Source: Aricia agestis
Taxonomy: Eukaryota > Arthropoda > Insecta > Lepidoptera > Lycaenidae
Direction of reading: 5' to 3'
Length of the DNA: 64,000 bases
NCBI RefSeq assembly: GCF_905147365.1
Contig: NC_056417.1
Location: 7,152,501 to 7,216,500 of the forward strand
The first letter of the stretch is position 1; each line of letters begins with the position of its first letter. The translations under genes were made by a program, and so were the position numbers. The notes beneath the pieces are model-generated. The model saw only the letters and a list, made by a program, of their open reading frames with translations. It searched no databases and was not told the origin of the DNA. This document shows, piece by piece, positions 53,359 through 63,564 of this stretch.

Positions 53359-53796
53359 TTAAGGGGGCGACTAACCCTAAAGTGTCTATTTTATAATTCA
53401 TTTTCATACTTGAAAATAAGCCCCGAATTGTTTCATTTTCTAAAATTACATACTACATTATATTTCCGAGAATTCGATCTGAGCAAAAACACGATATCTT
53501 AAAATTTTCTCGATAGAAAAAAATCACATAGATGCATATAATTTTCACGAATTTTTCATTTATTGCCACAACCGTGTATTGAACTAAGTTAATTTTTTAA
53601 CACATTGTATAAAATTCTATCATTGAGAATTCGACCTAGCGGATTTTTAAAATGTTTTATATTTATCCAGTTATTGAGAAAAAACTAATTTGGCGATAAA
53701 TCCGCGTCATCCTTTTTCACCTGGCATATGAAAGAGAGGAGTGAGTGTGAAAAGAGAAGGACGATGTTTGATTTTTTGGGTTAGTCGCCCTCTTAA
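53359..53796. mobile_element. TTAA-flanked MITE, family T, copy 2
   Basis: TTAA at 53359-53362 and 53793-53796. Ends GGGGGCGACTAACCC and GGGTTAGTCGCCCTC are an inverted match over 15 bases with one mismatch. Body collinear with 4332-4772. Confidence 0.85.
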
Positions 53797-54126
53797 TACC
53801 TTTTTCGAAATTCATTCGTGGCTGTGAAAAGGTGTGAAAAATCTTTTTTTTTATTTCATAATATAATAGTTGAAGTCCAAATGCACTTCGCGTTTGGACA
53901 CACCCGAATACCTAAATACTTGAACAGGAATGTACTTTCAGATAAACGTTCTAGCGTTCTTACTGTCATCGCTGTTTTGCATACGAAAATGGTATGGAGG
54001 CTTTATAATATTTTAAATACTCTACGTTTGCGCTTTTGACAAAATGAAGCATTGTCTGCGCAAAAGAAAATATGAGAAGAGCAATAAGTAATAAAGTCTC
54101 ACTATTTTATAAAATTTGTCAATTAA
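53797..54126. other. Unassigned stretch
   Basis: No supportable feature. Confidence 0.4.
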
Positions 54127-54497
54127 GGGTGGGTTGCACCAACTTACTTTAACTATAACTGTAACTATAACTTTAACTACAATGCAAAATGTCAAATCTT
54201 TGGTTAAAGTAAAAAACGGACGCCATATTTAACCATAACCATAGACCTCGACAAGGCTTTAAATGCACGTGGCGAAAAAAAGAACTAACGCTGTCATCAT
54301 ACAAAAATGCCATTTTTGACAGTTCTTCTTTACCAGCAGCGCCCCCGCCCACGTTCATTTAAAGCCTTGTCGGACCAGCAACGTTTTTGTGTCAAATTCT
54401 GTGGTCAAAGTTAAGGTTAAAGTTAAATTAGCCTTAACTATAACCATAACTTTGACCATAACTTTAACTTTAACCACGCCTCTGGTGCAACCCACCC
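54127..54497. mobile_element. GGGTGGGTTGCACC MITE with (GTTAAA) subterminal repeats
   Basis: Ends GGGTGGGTTGCACCA and TGGTGCAACCCACCC. Subterminal runs of TTAACTATAACTGTAACTA and inverse GTTAAAGTTAAGG-type repeats lie on both sides. TAA/TTA flanks. A smaller MITE (54249-54372) interrupts the centre. Confidence 0.85.
54249..54372. mobile_element. Nested MITE with CGACAAGGCTTTAAATG ends
   Basis: CGACAAGGCTTTAAATGCAC and the inverse GTTCATTTAAAGCCTTGTCG, plus inner AAGAACTAACGCTGTCA/TGACAGTTCTTCTTT. Inserted in the larger MITE. Confidence 0.75.
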
Positions 54498-54499
54498 TT

Positions 54500-55381
54500 A
54501 TAAATCTGCACAATGGTGCAGATTCCTTTTGCAGTGCAGAAAGACGGTTTTTGAAATGTCAGAAACCGTAATTATGAGTTCACAACTAAAAGTTAAAAAA
54601 AAAAAAACATGCCGACAAACCTTAATCTAGGATTTTATGATAACTACAAGGAATTTATTAAATTACGAGATAACCCGGTGAATTTGGTTAAACTTTCCTC
54701 TTAACATAAACCATCCGTAGACTTCCACGACCTTTTTAAGACTAAAATTAGGCAAATCGGTTCCGTCGTTCTCAAGTCTTATAATACCGTACTGTCTATA
54801 TATTATAAGTACAGTAATATGTCAATCAATCAACCAAATAGTTAACTGAATTATAACGAGTTTTATATTCATTTGAAGTCCGTAACGGAAAACTCATAAT
54901 AACGATGTCAGCTCAATAATGAAATGTTAATTACATCTTCAATCATTATTCACTCCATGTGAGGCATAATGCAATAATTTTTGTTTGACTGTCATTAATT
55001 ATACAAGTGACATACGTCCACAGTGTTGATCGAGTTGTTGCGAAATTGTGATAAATCAATAAAATGCCAGTGGTTGGACAATTCTAACTATGCGTGCTAT
55101 GTGGTGGAAATATTGCGACAGTTCGATGCACACAATGTAAGAGAACAAAATATAGTGGTTTAAAAAATGTGTAAAAAAGTAAGTCTGGAATTCTTAATAC
55201 ATATTATTTTGCCTTATTACAAAAATCCAATATGTATATCTAATAGTAGTATAATTAATAATAGAAGAGAGAGAGAATAGAAGAGTGTGATACTGTAAAA
55301 TAAGTAATCAAGTGAAAAACAAGGTAAAATTAATTTATTTTAAAACAAACTTTTAAATTATTTCTAAAATCTTATCTATAT
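54500..55381. other. Unassigned stretch
   Basis: AT-rich; nothing that I can support. Confidence 0.4.
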
Positions 55382-55537
55382 CTTATATATAAAAATTAAA
55401 AATGGATTTCCAAATGTGTTAGTCGCGCTAAAACTCGAAAACGGCTGAACGGATTGGGCTAATTTTAGTCTTAAAATATTCGTTGAAGTCCAAGGAAGGT
55501 TTTAAAGTGACACGAAGTTCACCGGGACAGCTAGTAA
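55382..55537 (+). mobile_element. LINE 3' end, CCGGGACAGCTAGTAAG type
   Basis: CTTATATATAAAAATTAAAA, ATGTGTTAGTCGCGCTAAAA, CTCGAAAACGGCTGAACGGA, GAAGTCCAAGGAAGGTTT and CACCGGGACAGCTAGTAAG. Confidence 0.65.
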
Positions 55538-56473
55538 GTTATATTTATAGGTAACTACCCCCAAACTTCATCCACATACAGTTTTTTCTTGTCACTACAA
55601 AATAAGCAGGTTTTAATAAACTCCATCTCGAGAATTTATATGCAAGTCGAGAGAAAAATAACGTACAAAACAGGGTTAATTTGAAGAAAGGGATTTTCGT
55701 CTGCCAAAAATATAAAGCTGAAGACATTTTTGATTTATTAAAGCGATGATATTACGTGTCATAGAGACGGGGAAAGAAGCCCTCTAATAAGGAAAAGGGA
55801 GATGAAATTATATATCGACAGAAATCATAATATATATATTTGTGGTTATTATAAAAGAAAACACTTAATTAATAATTAGGGTTCATGTTACCAAGTTAAT
55901 TCCTATCTATCAAATATTAAAATTTTATTATTATTTTTGTTAAAATGGATTAAATAAAGACCATGCTGTTTCTTTTACTTGGTGCCGAGTAAAAGCCTCA
56001 CGCCTCGAAACCTACAAAAGGACAATAAAGAAGAAAACGTGTACGAGTATTGTCTTTATAAAATGCCGTTAAATTTATTATTTCAAGTCAGCGGGACGGA
56101 TTCCTACGCGTATGTATTACGATGCAGCATGTGTGGTGTACACTGTACAGCTGTGGTTACACTTCGTAGTTGTGTCTTACTACAATAGAAATAAAGTCCA
56201 TTGTGGTACACCGTGCTCGTCGTCTGCCGTACACGGTGGTGTGCGAAGTTTCTTTTAAGTCTTGATCTCAATTATTGGAAATATCCCGGTCTTACGAGCT
56301 TGGTGCTATTATAAGAATTAATTAATTGAGCAAAGGAAGAAGAAAAATATAATTAAAACATCTTTCGAGCCCTATGTTCTAGGAACTATGTACCCTATAA
56401 AGTGCTGAAATACAGGTAAGCAAATGTCAACGTAAAGCGCACATATATTTTAGTTTTGAGATTCTAATATAAT
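55538..56473. other. Unassigned stretch
   Basis: Chance ORFs only. Confidence 0.4.
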
Positions 56474-56789
56474 ACTTATATAAAATTCTCGTGTCACAAT
56501 GTTAGTCCGCGTACTCCTCCGAAACGGCTTTACTGACTTTAACCAAATTTTATATGCATATTCAGTGGGTCTGGGAATCGGCTACTGGGTACTTTTTATA
56601 TTGTTAAGTGCATTTGTTAAATAAATAATAGTAAATTAATACAACTCGAGACTGACGGCGACCATTGTTTGTGCGACGGGATAGCGATGGACGTTGCCAT
56701 GGGGACATACTTATTTAGTCACTTCAATAAAATAATACGGGTGAAATACTTTATATTGCAAATAAACGTTTGCCAGGACAGCTAGTAAT
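56474..56789 (+). mobile_element. LINE 3' end, GCCAGGACAGCTAGTA type
   Basis: ATAAAATTCTCGTGTCACAA, CGCGTACTCCTCCGAAACGG, CATATTCAGTGGGTCTGGGA, GGATAGCGATGGACGTTGCC and TTGCCAGGACAGCTAGTA. Plus-strand counterpart of the split copy at 36381-37252. Confidence 0.8.
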
Positions 56790-57250
56790 TTATAAAATGA
56801 AAATCAGCTGCAAAGCGCTCAGGCGCTTTAGTCACCTGACTTTTTCAATTGGAAAGTTGCTGCCATGGAAAACGTTGCTTGTATTCAGAAGTGTATTCAT
56901 TCTGAAAAATATTCATCATAGTTCGATTGATACATAAGGTACCTAATCAGAATAACTGTAATAGTTTTTCATTCTTCGTATTGACAATAAACCCTTAAAA
57001 TACTTCAATAAAAAGTATTGTTACAGCCGATGCATTGAAACATTTTGCATTGTATTGCAACGTTCTGTAGTTAGAGCTTGCTTCGGAATCCGATTAGCAA
57101 GCTGTGTAAAACAAAGCCTGCCTCGGAATTATTCTACAATGTATGCTATTATTATTAGTTGTAGCATATAATTGTTAGTAACTAAGTACGAGCACTCAAG
57201 TATATAGCAGCAGAAATAATTAGTGTATTAGTGTATTAGTGTATTTAGTA
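56790..57250. other. Unassigned stretch
   Basis: A short tandem TTAGTGTA run (about 57219-57246) just before the next LINE fragment. No gene. Confidence 0.4.
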
Positions 57251-57660
57251 TAAAATATTGACTTTACCTTTTTTTTTTCAACTCTTGTCTCTGTCTGGGA
57301 CTTAGCTGATCTCAGACTGGCCGTGTAAGCATTGTCAAATTGTATTAGATTCAATAAAAAAAAATAAAAAAACTATAATCCATTTTCAATTTGTCAACTT
57401 GTTGTCAACAGACTTCAACCATAAAACATTATAATTCGTATATACATACTCACTTGTCAGGCTTGTCACTCAAAAATCTGTTATTTATCATGTGTGTGTG
57501 TTGTAGTGTGTGTAATGTTTTATTTGTTAAAAAAATGTATGATAAAAGCATAATTTCAAAATAATATTAGATCGATGCACTCCAATTTCATGCACCTACG
57601 TTTCCCCCTTTTTCGTAAAAAGGGGTTACAAAGTTTTTCGTTCGCGTATTAATATTATGA
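57251..57660 (+). mobile_element. LINE-type 3' fragment, family Q, copy 3
   Basis: 5'-truncated relative to copies 1 and 2 (starts TAAAATATTGACTTTACC) with the same end TTTTTCGTTCGCGTATTAAT. It provides empty sites for the nano-insertions and the ancestral form of the 5821 palindrome. Confidence 0.75.
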
Positions 57661-57702
57661 TGTACAAATACAATAATTATATCTACCATCCCCCCATCTA
57701 TC

Positions 57703-57839
57703 CCCAACGATTTTCATGAAAATTAGTATATAGGGGGTTTCGGGGGCGATAAATCGATCTAGCTAGGAATCATTTTTAGAAAATGTCATTTAATTCGATT
57801 GTCATCGAATACCGAGCGAAGCTCGGTCAAATAGCTAGT
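57703..57839 (+). mobile_element. LINE 3' end, CCGAGCGAAGCTCGGTC type, copy 2
   Basis: CCAACGATTTTCATGAAAAT, AGTATATAGGGGGTTTCGG, AAATCGATCTAGCTAGGAAT and ACCGAGCGAAGCTCGGTCAA. Shorter than the copy at 43883. Confidence 0.75.
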
Positions 57840-57849
57840 TGTGATAAAT

Positions 57850-57915
57850 GCGATTGGCTGTCTGTTACTTTTCCACGCTTTAAACGACATATTATAATTT
57901 AAGTCCCAGGAACGA
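57850..57915 (-). mobile_element. RTE-like LINE 3' end fragment, family R
   Basis: GATTGGCTGTCTGTTACTTT, TCCACGC and AAGTCCCAGGAACG resemble the inverted family R order, but short and decayed. Confidence 0.4.
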
Positions 57916-58375
57916 AAATACAGTATTTTTATATCACTTCCCAAAGCATCTTAGTATTGGAGCCATTAACGCAATGCAATCCTTTTTCCTTTTTCGGGGC
58001 ATGTTCTTCCCTGCAGGGTCGTTGGGGGTAAAATTCACCCCTAATGGGCCTTTGCTGAAATGACCGTGATGCCATCTGCCTTACTAAGGGATCGTATATA
58101 AAATAATATTAAATCAATCTCTAAAAGTCTTTTCGTGTTTGTTGAAAATGTAATGTGTTGGATACTGCTATTATAAAGATTAAAGTTTGAGGAGATGCTT
58201 CTACTGAACCGATTTTGTTGCGAAGGAAAACTTAACCAAGGGCGGGCTAAAGCCTTTGATAGAAAATACTAAAACTACTTAAAATAATAATATGTATCTA
58301 TGTTACTCGTTATTATTGTTGCCACAGCAATTTTTACGCCAAGACGCTACGCGTATAACGCAACGTGACGCTGCG
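57916..58375. other. Unassigned stretch
   Basis: A GC-richer patch at 57990-58085 is not identified. Confidence 0.35.
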
Positions 58376-58774
58376 TTTTTAGGGTTCCGTAGTCAACAAG
58401 GAACCCTTATAGTTTCGGTCTGTCCGTCCGTCTGTCTGTCCGTCTGTTTGTCTGTCTGTCCGCGGTTTTGCTCACAGACTATAGGACCTACAAGGCTGTA
58501 ATTTGGCATGAATGCACATATTAATGATGCCTACAAAATGGTACATGAAATCTTAAAAAAAATAATAATATGGTACCGTCCCTACTCCACAGAATATATA
58601 TTAGTAGTGCCAAGTAGTGCCAACCTACACATAAAACGGGGATGATTTTTTTTGCGTCCAAAATTTAAATAAGGGTTCCGTTTTTTGCCATTTGGCTACG
58701 GAACCCTAAAAAACTAGCGGTACTACGTAACCCTATATTGCGCGTGGCCCGACACGCACTTGGCCGGCTTTTTA
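58376..58774. mobile_element. GGGTTCCG...CTTGGCCGG element, copy 3
   Basis: TTTTTAGGGTTCCGTAGTCA, GGAACCCTTATAGTTTCGG, GTCTGTCCGTCCGTCTGTC, then TTGCCATTTGGCTACGGAAC and GACACGCACTTGGCCGGC. AGGGTTCCGTAG is inverted near the right end. Confidence 0.75.
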
Positions 58775-59820
58775 AAACAGGATTTATAAAATACAGTGCC
58801 TTAATATCGGTGTTATGTAACCCTTATAATATATTAACATTTTTGACTTTTACTGGCATTAATTGTAGCATATAATATGAATGAATCATAATTAATGGTT
58901 TAATATAAAACACAGATATTGTGAGGTATTGTAATTAAAATACAACCACTCATTTTGAATTCGTCTCCCGCTCTTTGATAATTATTTTTAATTGGATTCC
59001 GTACAATTAATTTTAGTTTAATTAAAAATCTAATAATGAGGTTATGTTTACAACGCTGCATTACAATGCATATAATGCAGATATTTCCACAGTTAAATTG
59101 CTCACATAATAACGTGCTATATTGCAAGATATCGTTTAATGTAGAACTTTGTTTTTCATCCACGTAAAATTAAATTTCCCTACGTGAGAAATTTTATTGC
59201 ATCTGTTTTTTTGCGAAGCTGCTGTGTCTGTCGAAATATTATAACAATACTATGTCCTTTACGAAACTATATTAAAATGTACAATTAGATATGTTGCCCG
59301 AAATTCATTTATGGCGCAGGAACCGTGCATTTACCCGGCATGAATGCTGTGTTTACACTGAGAAAAGAAAGAAAACCTGTATTTTTACTGAGGGCTCAAA
59401 GTATGACCAGCCCAAATATCGCAACATCAGTTGTTTAAGCGTTAAGAGTAATATAGATAAATAGAAAGACAGGCACGTAGATCAACCAAATAATATTGAT
59501 TTTATAGTTTTATACAAAAAATACACTCTTAATTAAAATATAAAATCATGAATATTAGTCAAGCAGAGAGCATAAGTTACATTTTACTGCATTCACATAA
59601 TTTGAGACAAAACATTTCATCTAAATTACATACAAACACTAAGTTATTTAGTTAAAATGAATTATACGCACAACAGTTGTACTAAGCCCTTAATATAAAT
59701 GCAGAATACTAATGGTGTAATATGACGCGACCCTTTGTCTAGCGAACAGGTGTTACATACAACCGCACACCATAACATATCGCTTATTATAATATTATAG
59801 CATTGTCTTAATCATAGTAG
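58775..59820. other. Unassigned stretch with a possible LINE trace
   Basis: 59285-59342 (CCCGAAATTCATTTATGGCG, GGAACCGTGCATTTACCCGG) looks like a very decayed family R piece. Otherwise nothing. Confidence 0.4.
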
Positions 59821-59980
59821 ACTAGATGACGCTCACTTCCGTTGCGCGAAAATTTGTACATTTTTTCGGGATGAAAAGTATCCTAGTATGTCCTTTTAAT
59901 TCAGGGATTCTATACTTACCAAATTTCAGAAAAACCGGTTTAGCTGTTCGAGCGTGAAGAGGTCAGACATACAGACGTAT
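59821..59980 (+). mobile_element. RTE-like LINE 3' end, family R, copy 6
   Basis: ACTAGATGACGCTCACTTCC, GTTGCGCGAAAATTTG, ACCGGTTTAGCTGTTCGAG and CGTGAAGAGGTCAGACATAC. Decayed. Confidence 0.65.
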
Positions 59981-60234
59981 GAATTTTTTTACTTGACTAT
60001 ACTTAAGTGATCAACTGTTTAGTTATAAGAAAAGCTAAATTTATATTTTCCTTCATGAAATAATATTATTATTAAACTATTACTGGTGGGCAGTAAGCAA
60101 ATGTATTTAATTATACATCTGCTTACTGCAGCCAGCAGCAGTTGGCTAGAGAATACAAATTTTCCGACACAAACTTTATTCGAAAGAATATACAGAGAGA
60201 TAATTCATAAAAAACATTATTTTTGCAATACTAA

Positions 60235-60372
60235 AGGCCTATTTCACCACTTTCTGATAAAGTGCCGAATAGGCTATTCACAACTTTTTTGACAGATCTT
60301 CCATACTTCATCTGTCAAGTTAAGTGGTGGATAGCCTATTCGGCACTTATCAGGAAGTGGTGAAACAAACCC
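60235..60372 (+). mobile_element. Harbinger-like MITE, family H, copy 3
   Basis: AGGCCTATTTCACCACTTTC, GCCGAATAGGCTATTCACAA and the inverse GTGGATAGCCTATTCGGCAC ... GAAGTGGTGAAACAAACCC. TAA at 60232-60234 and 60373-60375. Confidence 0.85.
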
Positions 60373-60375
60373 TAA

Positions 60376-60889
60376 GAAAACGAAAACGATCGTTCAAATC
60401 TTATTATCAATATTACGTTTTATTACATTAGTAATTTTAGTATTTACATTATTTTATTGAGTTCACCACAATTTCATAAAGTCTCCAATTTTATCTGCAC
60501 ATTTTCAACTGAAACTACGAGCTCTGAAAACAAAAAAAAAAACATCACACAATTATAACAAACTCGTTAGCACAAAAGCTATTAAAAATAACATTGAAGC
60601 GAAGACATAAAAGAATCCAACTTCTGTGACACATGAAACTCACTTCCGAAGTAATCTTCGAAGTTTGAAAGCCTTAAACGTCGATTGGGACATACGAGCT
60701 AATTTCTGAACGAACATTCCCGGCGTTAAAAGCACACTAGAGATGAAGGCAGCTCCTGGGACCGCGGCGTACTTTTACGTAACAAAACTTTCAGAGACTT
60801 TTAACATTGATGTCATGTTGATGGTACTTAAATCGCCGAATAGCTGTTTTAAAACATTTTAGGGTTTAGTCCACGTGACTTTATTACAC
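60376..60889. other. Unassigned stretch
   Basis: A GC-richer patch around 60650-60770 has no ORF that I can support. Confidence 0.35.
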
Positions 60890-61064
60890 AGGGTGTAACA
60901 AAACTAAGTGATAATACTTAGGCCTTAGGGTGTGTATATGTTCCTTGTGGAGAGTTCACTGTGAAAGTAGCAGCGCTGAAAGACCAATTTTTTTTTCACT
61001 TTTGCATGGGGAAACTCGTGACGCTGCGCGCTGGGACGCTTGCCCATGCGCTTGCGCATTGCTC
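60890..61064 (+). mobile_element. CAGGGTGTAACAAAA MITE, truncated copy
   Basis: CAGGGTGTAACAAAACTAAG, TGATAATACTTAGG, GGGTGTGTATATGTTCC and GAGTTCACTGTGAAAG, then GGGACGCTTGCCCATGCG. Same family as 62999-63173 (inverse), but its far end is replaced by a family R fragment. Confidence 0.75.
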
Positions 61065-61157
61065 CATACCAAATATAAATTCGGTTCAGCGGTTTGGGCG
61101 TTAAGAGGTAACAGAAAGACAGATAGATACATTTTCGCATTTATAATATCAGTATGG
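61065..61157 (+). mobile_element. RTE-like LINE 3' end, family R, copy 7 (truncated)
   Basis: CATACCAAATATAAATTCGG, TTCAGCGGTTTGGGCGT, AAGAGGTAACAG and ATTTATAATATCAGTATGG. Confidence 0.65.
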
Positions 61158-62158
61158 TTATGTGTGCAGTGTGTGTAACATTATATTTTTATCCCAACTT
61201 TATGCTATGGATTTCCGCAAAGAAATATTTCTAATGCTAATTGCCCAATTGAATTGCGAAGATTCGTGTCGAAATTTTAAAGGAGTTCTGAATTATACCG
61301 TTTATTAGTAATGACATAGTTAGTTCTACAAAGTTTATCTCTCTTTTCTAGGCAATATTGTGTATGTCCTTCATAAACTCAGGTGGAAATTTCTATGAGG
61401 CCTCTATTTAAAGCTTAAACTACGTAACCTACTGTCACAAATATTTTAGATTTATAAACTGCGAACCACCGAAAGCGAATAAAATATAGTTGAAATATTC
61501 GACTTTTTTCTAAGCGTGCACTAAATCTTTATTTCACCTGTCTTTGACTGGCGAGCTTAACCGCTTACGCTAAAATGTTTAGAGTTTGAATTTAAAAATA
61601 TTTTTATTTTAGCATTCTTATCATAGAGCGCCATTAATGGCCGGATTGGCCGGCACTAACAGTATCACACATAAGTTTTAAACAATATTTTAAGATTATA
61701 GAAAAGTATGGCCGCCCGGATACCCTTAATGGCGTTCTGTGTCGGAAAATGGAGAAGGGTAAAGAAAATTAAGAGTGTTTATGTTTTGCTATTGCCGAGT
61801 GGTGATGATAAATATTTGTAGGAAAGAAAGGAAAGAAAAAGAAAAGTGTTTTTAAACTGTTCCCGTTTCATGTGATCAAAATACCCATAGAGCCCAACAT
61901 TATGACATAAAATAGGGGAGACAAAATTGTACCTAAAGTAAAAACAGCAAAAAAACCCTAAAAGTCCTCAAGCATGATGGTCTAAAATTAGATGAATACT
62001 ACTAATAAAACTATATTATTTGTACAATTTACATCTTTTACATCTTTTAGATATTATTATTTAAGTTTTGCTTTAATTTTTATTATCTATATTATCTGAT
62101 TGCCTTATATCAAAGGCCTCCCCCACACCACACTATTTTTTTTTCTGAATATAAAATT
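61158..62158. other. Unassigned 1-kb stretch
   Basis: CGCCATTAA/TTAATGGCG occurs as a 9-bp inverted pair (about 61630, 61725). Otherwise nothing that I can support. Confidence 0.4.
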
Positions 62159-62385
62159 ATCCATACTAATATTATAAATGCGAAAATGTCTGTCTGTCCG
62201 TCTGTCTGTATATCTGTCTGTTACCTCTTCACGCCCAAACCGCTGAACCGATTTTGCTGAAATTTGGCATGGAGATACTTTGAGTCCCGGGAAAGGACAT
62301 AGGATACTTTTTATCCCGGAAAAATGTACGGTTCCCGCGCGATAAACGAATCTTGGCGCAACGGAGTTGCGGGCGTCATCTAGTA
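62159..62385 (-). mobile_element. RTE-like LINE 3' end, family R, copy 8 (best preserved)
   Basis: Inverse order: ATCCATACTAATATTATAAA, TGTCTGTCCGTCTGTCTG, CACGCCCAAACCGCTGAACC, CGGGAAAGGACATAGGATAC, CGCGCGATAAACGAATC and GAGTTGCGGGCGTCATCTAG. Confidence 0.85.
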
Positions 62386-62750
62386 AACAATAAATCTTGA
62401 AAAAGGATATGGGCGAAAAGTTAATATACGGCTTAAAGTTGTATAAACAAACTAGTTACAGAACTAAGAGGTTCTCAAAGCGGCTCATCATATTCGGGAC
62501 TGAGATATAAATCATAAGAAAAGCCGGGGTAGAAACAAAAGCCTACCGTAACCACTGTTTATTGTAGGGCTAAACACTTTTATGGTTTATTCAGTGAGGA
62601 AATTGCGCCGAGGTGTGTATTTTGGAAGGCTTTATTGTACAAGAAAAGAAAAAAAATATCGTTATAAGTATTTCCTCTCTTATAAATTCAGCTTAAAACG
62701 TCAGGATTATGATACTTTTGGTTACTTTTTGGTTATCAAATTATATTATA
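62386..62750. other. Unassigned stretch
   Basis: Chance ORF only. Confidence 0.4.
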
Positions 62751-62807
62751 ATTTGGCAATAATATTGTTTACTTGTACCTTACAAGTAAACAATATTATT
62801 GCCAAAT
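62751..62807. repeat. Perfect 27-bp palindrome, 3-base loop
   Basis: ATTTGGCAATAATATTGTTT plus ACTTGTA, loop CCT, then the exact reverse complement. No flanking direct repeat. Confidence 0.95.
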
Positions 62808-62892
62808 AATATATTATATTAATATTAATATAATATTCAAGAAAGAATCATGGCATGTCTAAAGGTGCAAATTACTTAATTCGTCTTTGCCC

Positions 62893-63211
62893 GTGATCGA
62901 CGTCGATTATGGCCCAAAGTAGAGCCTTAACGTACAAGTTGTACCTACGTAAAGGCTCTACTTTGGGCCATGATTCTTTTTTAATAGCAAAGTTTTCTAC
63001 AGGGTGTAACAAAACATTTTGACTTGTGACTTTTGTACGGGAAAAGTCATGACACTGGGGCGCTTGCCCATATAAATGACAAAAAAATTGCTCTATCAGC
63101 CCTGCTATTTCCACAGTGAACTCTATATAAGAGACACATACACACCCTAAAGTATTATCACTTAGTAGTTTTTTTACACCCTCTATATCACGCACAATCG
63201 ACGTCGATCAC
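62893..63211. mobile_element. Composite palindromic region bounded by ATCGACGTCGAT repeats
   Basis: GTGATCGACGTCGATT (62893-62908) and its exact inverse AATCGACGTCGATCAC (63196-63211) are the outer boundaries. Inside lie an approximately 63-bp hairpin (62909-62971; ATGGCCCAAAGTAGAGCCT and its inverse) and a complete CAGGGTGTAAC MITE (62999-63173). Confidence 0.7.
62999..63173 (-). mobile_element. CAGGGTGTAACAAAA MITE, complete copy, TA flanks
   Basis: Ends CAGGGTGTAACAAAAC and, inverted, GAGGGTGTAAAAAAAC, with TA outside each. Internal GAGTTCACTGTGG and GGGCAAGCGCC match 60890-61064 in inverse. TA duplication suggests Tc1/mariner-type mobilisation. Confidence 0.8.
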
Positions 63212-63340
63212 GTGCATACACGAATTCCCTCTACATAATCATAATCTTCAGTAATTGTCCATCTGCATCTTAAGCCAACGACACGAGCCAAACTACGTGA
63301 TTTGTCAGCAAGATTTGTTCCATTATATTATTTGATTGTG

Positions 63341-63371
63341 GACATTATATTACTTAATAATGTCCACAAAC
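63341..63371. repeat. 12-bp perfect inverted repeat
   Basis: TTGTGGACATTA and TAATGTCCACAA around a 10-base AT-rich spacer. Confidence 0.7.
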
Positions 63372-63498
63372 AAGGACAAAAATAACACAAGGACAATCTC
63401 TGATAATTCTAGCGAAAATTAATTATAAGTATTTCTTGTACACAGTGACGGGACAACATAACTAATTTGGGGCGTAAACTTCCGAGTTTGCGGTAATC

Positions 63499-63564
63499 AT
63501 GCCTCTTCACACTTTCCTTGTTTGTTCTGTGGCTTTATGCCTTCATTTTCCTTTCTTACAATCA
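63499..63564 (+). CDS. Candidate first coding exon encoding a signal peptide
   Basis: ATG at 63499 opens 22 codons with a hydrophobic, Cys-containing core (TFLVCSVALCLHFPFL), as in a secretory leader. They end TCA followed by a consensus splice donor GTGAGT (63565-63570), phase 0. The frame stays open to 63699 if unspliced, but becomes lysine/asparagine-rich there, as intron would. TATAAGTA lies at 63424, about 75 bases upstream of the ATG. Downstream exons would lie outside the window. I recognise no family, and a chance combination is possible. Confidence 0.3.
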
